Assembly: GCF_017874215.1 (NCBI RefSeq)
Contig: NZ_JAGGLB010000028.1
Span: 81,638-145,637 of the forward strand
DNA from: Paenibacillus eucommiae
GTDB taxonomy: Bacteria > Bacillota > Bacilli > Paenibacillales > NBRC-103111
Direction of reading: 5' to 3'
Length of the DNA: 64,000 bases
Shown here: in pieces, positions 53,048 to 60,581 of the stretch
Position numbering within the stretch: position 1 is the first letter of the stretch
Layout: each line of letters starts with the position of its first letter
Translations under genes and position numbers: made by a program
Notes under the pieces: generated by a model
The model's database searches: none
What the model saw: only the letters and a program-made list of their open reading frames with translations
Told to the model about the DNA's origin: nothing

Positions 53048-54211
53048 GTGGAATCTATGAAGCATCGTTCACTAGAGTTGTTGGAAGATTTTATTCGTAT
53101 TCAAAGTGTGAATCCCCATTATAAAGAAGGTGCCAGGGGAGAAGGAGAGCTAGCCAATTATATTGAAGGAATCTGCAAGCAAAAGGGCTTGAAGGTGACA
53201 AGGCAGGAGGTATTTCCGGGAAGGGATAATCTGATTATCGAGCTTAGAACCGGAAGACCTGATAAAACCTTGTTGTTTGAGGCGCATATGGATACGGTAT
53301 CACTTGGCAGTATGGTAGATCCCCTCGTCCCCACTTACAAGGGAGATAGGCTGTATGGCAGGGGCGCTTGTGACACGAAAGGAACGCTATCAGGGATGCT
53401 CTACGCTTTGGAGGAATGTGCCAAGCAGCCGGAATTGCTTCACTGTGATTTGGTGCTGTGTGCTGCTGTCGATGAGGAGCATGCCTACCGTGGTTTAATG
53501 GCACTTATTGATCTGGACCTGCCCATTTCCGGAGCTGTAGTCGGTGAGCCGACCGAGATGGGAATTGTTGGTTCGCATAAGGGCTGCGTGCGGTTTGCTA
53601 TACATACTCACGGTAAAGCCGCCCATAGCTCTATGCCTGAAGAAGGCGATAATGCTATCTACCAAATGATGCAAGTGATTCGTTATATTAATGAAGAGAT
53701 GGAGCCGCAGCTTGCCAAGCGTTCTCATCCGCTATGCGGAACGGCAACGATTGTGGTCGGAATGATTCAGGGCGGGAAACAAATTAACATTGTGCCCGAG
53801 ATGTGTACGATTGAGGTAGATCGCCGTATCATTCCAGGGGAAGATCCTTTCGAGGTGTTTGAGGAAATTCAGAGGGACCTTAAAGAAGCTATGCAGCACA
53901 AAAAAGTGAATTATACCGTAGAACCGCTGCTGCTTGACTGGGCACTGAACACACCTGAAGAAAGCGCTGTCGTTCACACCGCTCAGGAGGTCTGCCGTCA
54001 GCTCGGTCTGCAGGATGCGATATGTGGTGTTCCTTACGGTAGTGATGCCAGCAAGCTGCAGCAGCTCAAAGGAATACCTACCATTGTATTTGGTCCCGGA
54101 TCTATTGCACAGGCTCATTCTAAGGAAGAATGGGTGCCCGTGGTGGAAGTGGAGCAGGCAGCCGAGTTTTATTTGAAATTAGCCCAAAATTACGGCAAAT
54201 CAAATGCCTAA
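53048..54211 (+). CDS. M20-family peptidase/deacylase (ArgE/DapE/ACY1 type)
   Basis: About 388 residues. Metal and catalytic blocks: LLFEAHMDTVS, GRGACDTKGTLSG, AVDEEHA and VVGEPTEMG, followed by the dimerisation domain and HSKEEWVPV near the end, as in ArgE/DapE enzymes. GTG 53048 has AAGGAG 11 bases upstream. It probably hydrolyses an N-acyl or peptide bond of the operon's substrate in the cytosol. Confidence 0.9.
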   Translation: MESMKHRSLELLEDFIRIQSVNPHYKEGARGEGELANYIEGICKQKGLKVTRQEVFPGRDNLIIELRTGRPDKTLLFEAHMDTVSLGSMVDPLVPTYKGDRLYGRGACDTKGTLSGMLYALEECAKQPELLHCDLVLCAAVDEEHAYRGLMALIDLDLPISGAVVGEPTEMGIVGSHKGCVRFAIHTHGKAAHSSMPEEGDNAIYQMMQVIRYINEEMEPQLAKRSHPLCGTATIVVGMIQGGKQINIVPEMCTIEVDRRIIPGEDPFEVFEEIQRDLKEAMQHKKVNYTVEPLLLDWALNTPEESAVVHTAQEVCRQLGLQDAICGVPYGSDASKLQQLKGIPTIVFGPGSIAQAHSKEEWVPVVEVEQAAEFYLKLAQNYGKSNA

Positions 54212-54223
54212 CAGGAGAGAACT

Positions 54224-54961
54224 ATGAAAATTACAGATCGCATCTATATTGTAGGAAGCGGCAATGCCGGCATGCAGCTTAGCCATAACAGGGATTGCAA
54301 TGTATATATTTTGGATTGTGGCAGTGAATATGTGCTGATAGACGCCGGGGTTGGTCTTGACACAGACGCGATTACCCGTCACGCGGAGCAGGATGGTATT
54401 GACTTAAGCCGTCTTACGCATTTGCTTTTGACGCATCCGCATGGAGACCATGCAGGTGGAGCGAGTTATTTTCAAAGCAAATATGGATTGAAGGTGCTTG
54501 CAACTGCAGAAGCGGCTCCTTGGCTGGAGCAGGGGGATATGGAGAAAACAACCTTGGCGGATGCTATTAGAGCTGGGCTGTATCCCGATGATTTCATATT
54601 ACAGCCGTGCCCGGTATCTCAAATCGTGAAAGAAAACGACAAGATCCAGATAGGCGATGCTCAGTTCCAGGTATTGGAAACTCCGGGGCATTCCGATGGA
54701 CACGCAAGTTACTTATGGGAGCTGGACGGGAAGAAGCTGCTGTTCTCAGGCGATGCTATTTTTGCAGGTGGCAAAATCTATATTCAGAACAGTTGGGACT
54801 GCTCCATTCAGAAATATGCCCAGACGATGGCAAAGCTTAATGAGCTCAAAGTCGATATGCTGTTCGCTGGCCATGGCCCGTTTCTGTTGAACAATGCCTG
54901 GAAGCACATTGAAACTGCGCATCAGATTTTTGAACGATTGGATATACCACCTAATATTTAA
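54224..54961 (+). CDS. Metallo-beta-lactamase-fold hydrolase
   Basis: A 245-residue MBL-fold enzyme. The zinc motif HPHGDHAGG (about residues 70-78) is followed by ETPGHSDGHASY, FSGDAIFAGG and the C-terminal AGHGP histidine. It carries no signal peptide. It lies 12 bp after the M20 gene with AGGAGAG. A hydrolase for a lactone, thioester or ester intermediate is plausible but not shown. Confidence 0.9.
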   Translation: MKITDRIYIVGSGNAGMQLSHNRDCNVYILDCGSEYVLIDAGVGLDTDAITRHAEQDGIDLSRLTHLLLTHPHGDHAGGASYFQSKYGLKVLATAEAAPWLEQGDMEKTTLADAIRAGLYPDDFILQPCPVSQIVKENDKIQIGDAQFQVLETPGHSDGHASYLWELDGKKLLFSGDAIFAGGKIYIQNSWDCSIQKYAQTMAKLNELKVDMLFAGHGPFLLNNAWKHIETAHQIFERLDIPPNI

Positions 54962-54972
54962 AGGAGACTAAG

Positions 54973-56088
54973 ATGAAACCATTAATAGACAAAAATCAAT
55001 TTCTTGGATTAGAGAACTGCACATGGTTGTTCAACGGGGCCGAGACGCCTCCGCACCAAGTAGTAGTGGATGCATTTAACGATTATATTAACGCAAGGGC
55101 CAAAGGTCCTGAAGGCCGGGAGCACAACGCCGCAATTGAAACCAGCTGCAGGGCTCAGGTAGCCCAATTACTGCATGGCCGTCCAGAGGACATTGCATTT
55201 ATGTCTAACGCCTCTGAAGCGATCTCCATGATTGCACAGTCGCTTAATCTCAAGGCAGGAGATAATATCGTCATCAATACCCTTGAGTTCCCATCAGGCG
55301 TTCTGCCATGGCTGCTGCTTGAGGAGAAAGGGGTGGAAATACGCAGAGTAGAGCACCAAAATTGGCAGATTTCTGTTGAAGATGTGCTTCAGGCAGTAGA
55401 TGAGCATACAAAGCTCGTGATGACTAGTCATGTAAGCTTTATTTCTGGCGCCCGATTCGATTACCGCAAGCTGTATAGTGAGCTTAAACAAACGAATGCG
55501 CTGCTGCTTCTAGACGTTACCCAATCCTTGGGTGTGATTCCAGTTCATATGTATGAAGCGGATTTCGTGGTGTGCAGCTCTTATAAGTGGCTTTTGTCGG
55601 TTCATGGTCTGGGATTGCTTGGCATTAACAAGGAGCGGGTGGAGAAATTTACCCCAAGAGCAGTAGGCTGGAGAAGTGTCTCAGATCTTTTTAATCCGAA
55701 CCGCTTTCATTCCTTTCAATTATTTGATGATGCCCGTAAATTTGAACTGGGGTATCCGAGTTTCCCGACCATTTACTCCTTAAATGCTACTTCAGCCCTG
55801 CTGTTAGAAATAGGAATCGAGAAGATCGAACAACATGTCCTGGCCTTGGGCCAACTGCTTATCGATGAGCTGCAAAAGCTGGGGCATCAAGTACTGACGC
55901 CGCTTCAAGGCGATCAAAGAGCCGGCAATATTTCCTTTGCTTACGATCCTGCGGAGGAAAAGGCTGAACAGCTTAAACGTGAGAAAGTCTACGTATGGGG
56001 TGGAGATCACCGCCTTCGCGCATCCGTTCATTTGTTTAATGATGAGTCAGATATCCAAAGATTCGTTAGTCTGCTTTCGCAAAAATAA
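54973..56088 (+). CDS. Class V aminotransferase-fold PLP enzyme
   Basis: A 371-residue fold-type I PLP protein of the cysteine-desulfurase/isopenicillin-N-epimerase group. The PLP lysine is near residue 205 in CSSYKWLLSVHG, preceded by LLLDVTQSLGV (the Asp that contacts PLP) and MTSHVSFISGA. No desulfurase catalytic Cys loop is evident, favouring an epimerase, lyase or aminotransferase activity. AAGGAG precedes ATG 54973, 11 bp after the MBL gene. Confidence 0.88.
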   Translation: MKPLIDKNQFLGLENCTWLFNGAETPPHQVVVDAFNDYINARAKGPEGREHNAAIETSCRAQVAQLLHGRPEDIAFMSNASEAISMIAQSLNLKAGDNIVINTLEFPSGVLPWLLLEEKGVEIRRVEHQNWQISVEDVLQAVDEHTKLVMTSHVSFISGARFDYRKLYSELKQTNALLLLDVTQSLGVIPVHMYEADFVVCSSYKWLLSVHGLGLLGINKERVEKFTPRAVGWRSVSDLFNPNRFHSFQLFDDARKFELGYPSFPTIYSLNATSALLLEIGIEKIEQHVLALGQLLIDELQKLGHQVLTPLQGDQRAGNISFAYDPAEEKAEQLKREKVYVWGGDHRLRASVHLFNDESDIQRFVSLLSQK

Positions 56089-56137
56089 CATAAATAGCTT
56101 GATCACATACATTGATCATATATAGGGAGTGAATCAC

Positions 56138-57133
56138 ATGGGAAAAGTTAGAGTAGCTGTAGTTGGTTTAGGAAGCTGGGGAGAATGCCACGTTGAGACC
56201 TATGCGGCAATGCCTGAGGTGGAAATAACGGCAATTTGCGACACGCGTGAAGAAGTCCTGGAGCGTGTAGGCAATAAGTATGGGATTAAAAACCGTTTTA
56301 GCGATTCCGATCAGCTGTGGGAGCGGGACGATATTGATTTGGTAAACATTGTAACCTACGAGAATGCACATTGTGATCCTACAATTAAAGCTTTGAAATC
56401 AGGCAAGCATGTCCTGGTTGAAAAGCCTGTTTCCACACAGCTGCACGAAGCGAAGGAAATGTGGGAAGCTGCGAAAAGCAGCGGGAAATTCCTTGTTCCC
56501 GGTCATGTTTTAAGATTTGACGCCCAATATGCGGAAGTATTTGAGACGCTGCGCTCGGAGAAAATCGGCAAACCGGTCACCATGCTTTTGAAAAGAGGCA
56601 GACCGCGCTCATTGTTTAAGCTGTATTCGAGAATACATCCGGTGTACGAGTCCGCTGTTCATGATCTGGATATGGCGATCTGGTATTCGGGAAGCAGAGT
56701 TAAATCGGTAAGAGCCTATGCCCGTTCCGTTACAGGAGCAGCGGTGCCTGATATGCTCTGGTCTTGCCTGGAGTTTGAAAATGGGGTCATCGGGATTATC
56801 GAGAGCAATTGGCTGATTTCCGATCAGGCTGCAATTGGCATGACAGATGCCGTAGAAATTACAGCAGAAAAAGGAAGCGCAGGCTTTGAAACAAGCCGCT
56901 CCGGGTTACAGATTTGGAGCGAGGAAGGCAGATTTACGCCGGCCTTGAATGTGCACACGAATCAAAATGGCCGTGTTTTTGGCGCCTTGCGTGAGCAGTT
57001 GACCTATTTGTGCAGCTGTATTCTTCGCAACGAGGAGCCTTCGTACGTTTCTTTCCCTGATGCCATTCATGGCATTGAAGTAGCAGAAGCAATTATCCGT
57101 TCTTCAGAAACCAATCAAGAAATTTACTTGTAA
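56138..57133 (+). CDS. Gfo/Idh/MocA-family oxidoreductase
   Basis: About 331 residues: an N-terminal Rossmann fold with VAVVGLGSWGECH, the family motif HVLVEKPVS (Lys in EKP near residue 94) and a C-terminal beta-sheet domain with the HDLDMAIW signature. The NAD-binding site suggests dehydrogenation of a cyclitol or sugar. ATG 56138 is preferred over GTG 56129 because TAGGGAG occupies that position. It is followed 13 bp later by the glycosidase-like gene. Confidence 0.9.
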   Translation: MGKVRVAVVGLGSWGECHVETYAAMPEVEITAICDTREEVLERVGNKYGIKNRFSDSDQLWERDDIDLVNIVTYENAHCDPTIKALKSGKHVLVEKPVSTQLHEAKEMWEAAKSSGKFLVPGHVLRFDAQYAEVFETLRSEKIGKPVTMLLKRGRPRSLFKLYSRIHPVYESAVHDLDMAIWYSGSRVKSVRAYARSVTGAAVPDMLWSCLEFENGVIGIIESNWLISDQAAIGMTDAVEITAEKGSAGFETSRSGLQIWSEEGRFTPALNVHTNQNGRVFGALREQLTYLCSCILRNEEPSYVSFPDAIHGIEVAEAIIRSSETNQEIYL

Positions 57134-57146
57134 GGGGCGAATGAAC

Positions 57147-59273
57147 ATGGCTGAAAGAAAATATGAATTTCGAAAACGGCTGGAAGAGGTTCATAAACCA
57201 AATCGTCGTGATTTGGATCGTAAGCCAAAGCAGGATGAAGTGGCCATTGCTGAAGGCTGGCAAATCGTCATCAGTGAATCGAGTGGGCCTTTAGTACGTA
57301 ATGTTGCCCAGGATTTACAGGACTATCTGCTTGTCAGCATGCGGATATCTGTTTTGCTGCGTTTGGTGTCGAATGTTGAGGAAGCTGCTGTGAGCGGGGA
57401 GCGGGTCATCGTGCTGGCTGCAGCAGAAGAGCTTCCTGAGCTTGGCAAGGAGCTGGAGAAACCGCGCAGCTACCGTCTAGTTGCGAGTCCTGACCGTATT
57501 CTAATCTGCGGCAAGGACGAACGTGGCGTTGGACAAGGCAGCTATTATCTCGAAGATTTGATGAATTTAAGCGAAGCGCCTTATATCGCTGAGCAGGATA
57601 TTTCGCGTGAGCCTTTATTTTCACCTCGAATGGTGCATTCCGGTTGGGGATTGGACCGTTATCCGGACTCCCATTTAAATGCGATGGCCCATTCGGGAAT
57701 AGACGCCATTCTTGTAATGATCAAGGATGCCGATAAAACGACAGAAGGCTACCAGGATTTTAATTATCTGGTAGATCGTGCTGAACTTTACGGGATCGAT
57801 GTATATATGTACAGCTATCTGGTTAGCGGCAAGCATCCTTCTGAGCCGGATGCCGAGCAGTATTATGATGGCACCTATGGCAAGGTGTTCAAGGCTTGCC
57901 CGCGCCTTAAAGGGGTTATTCTGGTCGGGGAATCCTGTGAATTTCCGAGTAAGGATCCGAATACTACAGGCAAATTAAGACTTGATTGGAATATCGACGA
58001 GCCGCAAACGAAGCCAAGCCCAGGCTGGTGGCCCTGCTACGATTATCCGGAGTGGCTGACCTTGATTAAGAAAGTGATCCACAAGCACAATCAGGGCGCG
58101 GATATCGTATTCTGGACCTATAACTGGGGCTGGGCGCCGAAGGAAGACAGGCTCCGGCTGATTGAGGCGCTGCCCGAAGGGATTACGCTGCAATGCACCT
58201 TCGAGATGTTCGAACAAACGAAGCGCGATGGCGTCACCAACGTGGGAGTTGATTATACGGCTTCCTTCGCAGGTCCCGGGGCCTATTTCAGCAGTGAGGC
58301 CGAAGCTGCTAAGAAAAGAAATATTAAACTGTACACGATGAGCAACACGGGTGGCCTCACCTGGGACATAGGTGTTATTCCTTACGAACCCATCCCTTAT
58401 CAATGGGCTAAAAGACATGCGGCGCTGCTTAAGGCGCAAGAAGACTGGGGACTAAGCGGGCTGATGGAATCGCATCATTTTGGCTGGTGGCCTTCCTTTG
58501 TCAGCGACTTGACCAAATGGACGTACTGGAGCCCCAGCCCTCCTGCAGAAGCAACGTTCCAAGCGGTAGCGCAGCGTGACTTCAGCAGCGAGGCGGCACC
58601 GCTTGTGCTTAAGGCTTGGCAGCTTTGGAGTGAAGGCATCACGAACTATATTGCCACAAATGAGGATCAATATGGGCCGTTTCGGGTAGGTCCTTCCTAT
58701 CCATTGGTGTTCTGCAGGTCTGTCAAGATGCCTGCGGCCTGGCATGCCATGTTCGGCAGCGATATTATAGAGACCAACTACAAACCAATCGAGGGACCAC
58801 GTCAATCGCTCGGTGTATCCCGTGTTGATGTAGAAATCAAGCATTTGGAGCGAATGGCCTCCTTATGGGAGCAAGGAAATGAATCACTGGAGCAAGCGCT
58901 GCTTCTTACTCCGGCAAGGAAACAATGCGAAGGCCAACTGCTGCTGGGGATGAACCGTTTCATCCTTCATGCAGTGAGGACAACTTTACACGTCAAGCAG
59001 TTTTGGAAGCTGAAGCAGCGCCTGTTTAACGAGCCTGATCCAGCTAGAGCGGAAGCTGTGCTAGTAGAGATGGAGCAGCTGCTAGCTGATGAAATCGCTA
59101 ATGCAGAAGCAACAATCCCGCTTGTCGAAGCCGATTCACGGCTAGGCTGGGAGCCCAGCATGGAGTATATGACCGATGCCGAGCATCTGTATTGGAAAAT
59201 TGCCCACACCCGCAGTGTGCTTGAGAGCGAATTTGCCGATTACCGCAAATCGCTTGCGCTCACACAAATATAG
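57147..59273 (+). CDS. Large glycosidase-like protein of unknown substrate
   Basis: About 708 residues with no signal peptide. The N-terminal region (about 25-160) has the alternating strand pattern of the GH20/GH67-type N-terminal domain, ending KDERGVGQGSYYLEDLM. A central TIM-barrel-like region follows with HSGWGLDRYPDSHLNAMAHSG, LKGVILVGESCEF and FWTYNWGWAPK, rich in Trp and acidic residues as in glycosidases. A helical C-terminal region (about 560-700) completes it. I recognise no exact family, and the catalytic residues are not certain; E in VGESCEF is a candidate. ATG 57147 is set from TAAGGGG. A terminator follows the operon. Confidence 0.75.
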   Translation: MAERKYEFRKRLEEVHKPNRRDLDRKPKQDEVAIAEGWQIVISESSGPLVRNVAQDLQDYLLVSMRISVLLRLVSNVEEAAVSGERVIVLAAAEELPELGKELEKPRSYRLVASPDRILICGKDERGVGQGSYYLEDLMNLSEAPYIAEQDISREPLFSPRMVHSGWGLDRYPDSHLNAMAHSGIDAILVMIKDADKTTEGYQDFNYLVDRAELYGIDVYMYSYLVSGKHPSEPDAEQYYDGTYGKVFKACPRLKGVILVGESCEFPSKDPNTTGKLRLDWNIDEPQTKPSPGWWPCYDYPEWLTLIKKVIHKHNQGADIVFWTYNWGWAPKEDRLRLIEALPEGITLQCTFEMFEQTKRDGVTNVGVDYTASFAGPGAYFSSEAEAAKKRNIKLYTMSNTGGLTWDIGVIPYEPIPYQWAKRHAALLKAQEDWGLSGLMESHHFGWWPSFVSDLTKWTYWSPSPPAEATFQAVAQRDFSSEAAPLVLKAWQLWSEGITNYIATNEDQYGPFRVGPSYPLVFCRSVKMPAAWHAMFGSDIIETNYKPIEGPRQSLGVSRVDVEIKHLERMASLWEQGNESLEQALLLTPARKQCEGQLLLGMNRFILHAVRTTLHVKQFWKLKQRLFNEPDPARAEAVLVEMEQLLADEIANAEATIPLVEADSRLGWEPSMEYMTDAEHLYWKIAHTRSVLESEFADYRKSLALTQI

Positions 59274-59326
59274 TTTGTAAAAAATTGTCGTATGATCTTG
59301 TTTGAATAATTTGTTTGAATATTTAG

Positions 59327-59376
59327 AAAAGAATAGCCGCAGATGAGCAGTCTGAGGGCTGTTCTTTTCTTTTTTA
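59327..59376 (+). terminator. Terminator after the 52-59 kb operon
   Basis: AAAAGAATAGCC and GGCTGTTCTTTT form a 12-bp stem with one G-U pair around an 18-base loop, followed by a T-rich stretch. Confidence 0.8.
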
Positions 59377-59406
59377 CCCGCTGCTTTACCTATAGAAACA
59401 AATACT

Positions 59407-59436
59407 TTGACATTATTCTGCTGCACAACCTATAAT
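59407..59436 (+). promoter_or_regulatory. Promoter of the Fur-family gene
   Basis: TTGACA (59407-59412), an 18-bp spacer and a perfect TATAAT (59431-59436) lie 62 bp upstream of the start codon. Confidence 0.88.
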
Positions 59437-59440
59437 GAAT

Positions 59441-59455
59441 TAAGAATAATTCTAA
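59441..59455. promoter_or_regulatory. Fur/PerR-type operator (7-1-7 box)
   Basis: TAAGAAT-A-ATTCTAA is a 7-1-7 inverted repeat with one mismatch, matching the layout of Fur-family boxes. It begins five bases after the -10 element and so covers the expected transcription start, implying autorepression. Confidence 0.7.
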
Positions 59456-59497
59456 TTAATGAGTAAATTTTACAGCAAACCTTAAAGGGGGAGCGTG

Positions 59498-59977
59498 ATG
59501 GCAATACAAGTCAAGGATGAACGAATTGATAAAATTAACCGGCAAATGCAATCTAAAGGATATAAGCTCACGGTTCAACGGGAAGCTACAGTAGTAGTTC
59601 TATTGGAAAATGAGGAAGATCACTTAAGTGCAGAAGAGATCTTCATGCTGGTAAAAAGTAAATTTCCTGACATTGGCCTTGCAACCGTCTACAGGACACT
59701 AGACCTTCTCAGTGAACTGCATGTTTTGGAAAAATTAAATTTTGGTGACGGAGTTACCAGGTTCGATTTGCGCAACGATAACAATGTCCATCTTCACCAC
59801 CATTTGATATGTGTACGATGCGGATCTGTCGATGAAATTATGGAGGATTGGCTAACGGAGCTGGAGGCACGTGTGGAGCGGGAGTTCGGCTTCCAGGTGC
59901 TGGACCACAGGCTTGATTTCCAGGGAATTTGCCACCGCTGCCGCAAAAAAACGGAATCCGAAGAAGCTCCCCAATGA
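59498..59977 (+). CDS. Fur-family metalloregulator
   Basis: A 159-residue Fur/PerR/Zur-family repressor. The winged helix includes SKFPDIGLATVYRTLDLLSEL; the regulatory metal site includes HLHHHLICVRCG, and the structural zinc pair is CVRCG plus C-terminal GICHRCRKK. The linker looks more Fur-like than PerR-like, but the class cannot be fixed by eye. ATG 59498 is set from AAAGGGGGA; a GTG one codon upstream is an alternative. The 3' end overlaps its terminator. Own promoter with an operator-like box suggests autoregulation. Confidence 0.9.
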   Translation: MAIQVKDERIDKINRQMQSKGYKLTVQREATVVVLLENEEDHLSAEEIFMLVKSKFPDIGLATVYRTLDLLSELHVLEKLNFGDGVTRFDLRNDNNVHLHHHLICVRCGSVDEIMEDWLTELEARVEREFGFQVLDHRLDFQGICHRCRKKTESEEAPQ

Positions 59978-59998
59978 CAAATGGGGGAGCTTTTTTTT
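59964..59998 (+). terminator. Terminator overlapping the fur-like gene 3' end
   Basis: AAGCTCCCC/GGGGAGCTT forms a stem starting inside the last codons; nine T follow. Confidence 0.88.
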
Positions 59999-60008
59999 GT
60001 TTTCCTTG

Positions 60009-60063
60009 TTGACAAACACAAGATATTGATATAAATTAATATTCACAGACTACATATTGTTTC
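60009..60063 (+). promoter_or_regulatory. nrd promoter with two NrdR boxes
   Basis: A -35 TTGACA at 60009-60014 is followed by AT-rich -10 candidates near 60030-60037. Two NrdR-box-like sites, ACACAAGATATTGAT (60016-60030) and ACTACATATTGTTTC (60049-60063), are 31 bp apart from ATATTG to ATATTG, about three helical turns, the typical spacing of paired NrdR boxes. NrdR would repress the operon when dATP is high. Confidence 0.75.
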
Positions 60064-60221
60064 AATTCATACAGAATATTTTACAGTGATTGGAAGGCGT
60101 CCGCTTAAACCTTTACCACATTTTTTATCGTGTGTGACTGGTGCAGCAGGCCCTTTTTATCGCTAATGCACCTTTTTTTCACACAAGGAGCATTTTTTAT
60201 AAGAGAGGTCAGGTGGAGAAG

Positions 60222-60581
60222 ATGCTGGTTGCGTTTGATTCCAAAACAGGTAATGTACGCAGATTTATTGAAAAGTTGAACTTGAAGGCAATTCAAATTG
60301 AGGACAAGATGACCATAGAAGAGCCTTTCGTGCTTGTGACATATACAACTGGTTTCGGACAAATACCCGAAAAGGTCGCTTCCTTCTTAGAGCTTAACCA
60401 TGAGCGTCTAAAGGGCGTCTCGGCAAGCGGCAATAAGAACTGGGGAGACGGCTTTGCAAAGAGCGCAGACACTATATCTGGATTGTATGGTGTGCCTGTG
60501 CTGAGCAAGTTTGAGCTTTCTGGCACGAAGCAGGACGTAGAAAGATTTGTACAGGGGGTGAGCGCAGTTGAAGCATATTGA
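60222..60581 (+). CDS. nrdI: Flavodoxin-like ribonucleotide reductase maturation protein
   Basis: A 119-residue flavodoxin-like protein that supplies an oxidant for assembling the manganese-tyrosyl radical of NrdF. The FMN-phosphate loop is SKTGNVRRF (residues 8-16), with TYTTGFGQIP and the SASGNKNWGDGF loop as further FMN contacts. ATG 60222 follows AGAGGTCAGGTGGAG. Its 3' end overlaps nrdE by 14 bases. Confidence 0.95.
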   Translation: MLVAFDSKTGNVRRFIEKLNLKAIQIEDKMTIEEPFVLVTYTTGFGQIPEKVASFLELNHERLKGVSASGNKNWGDGFAKSADTISGLYGVPVLSKFELSGTKQDVERFVQGVSAVEAY

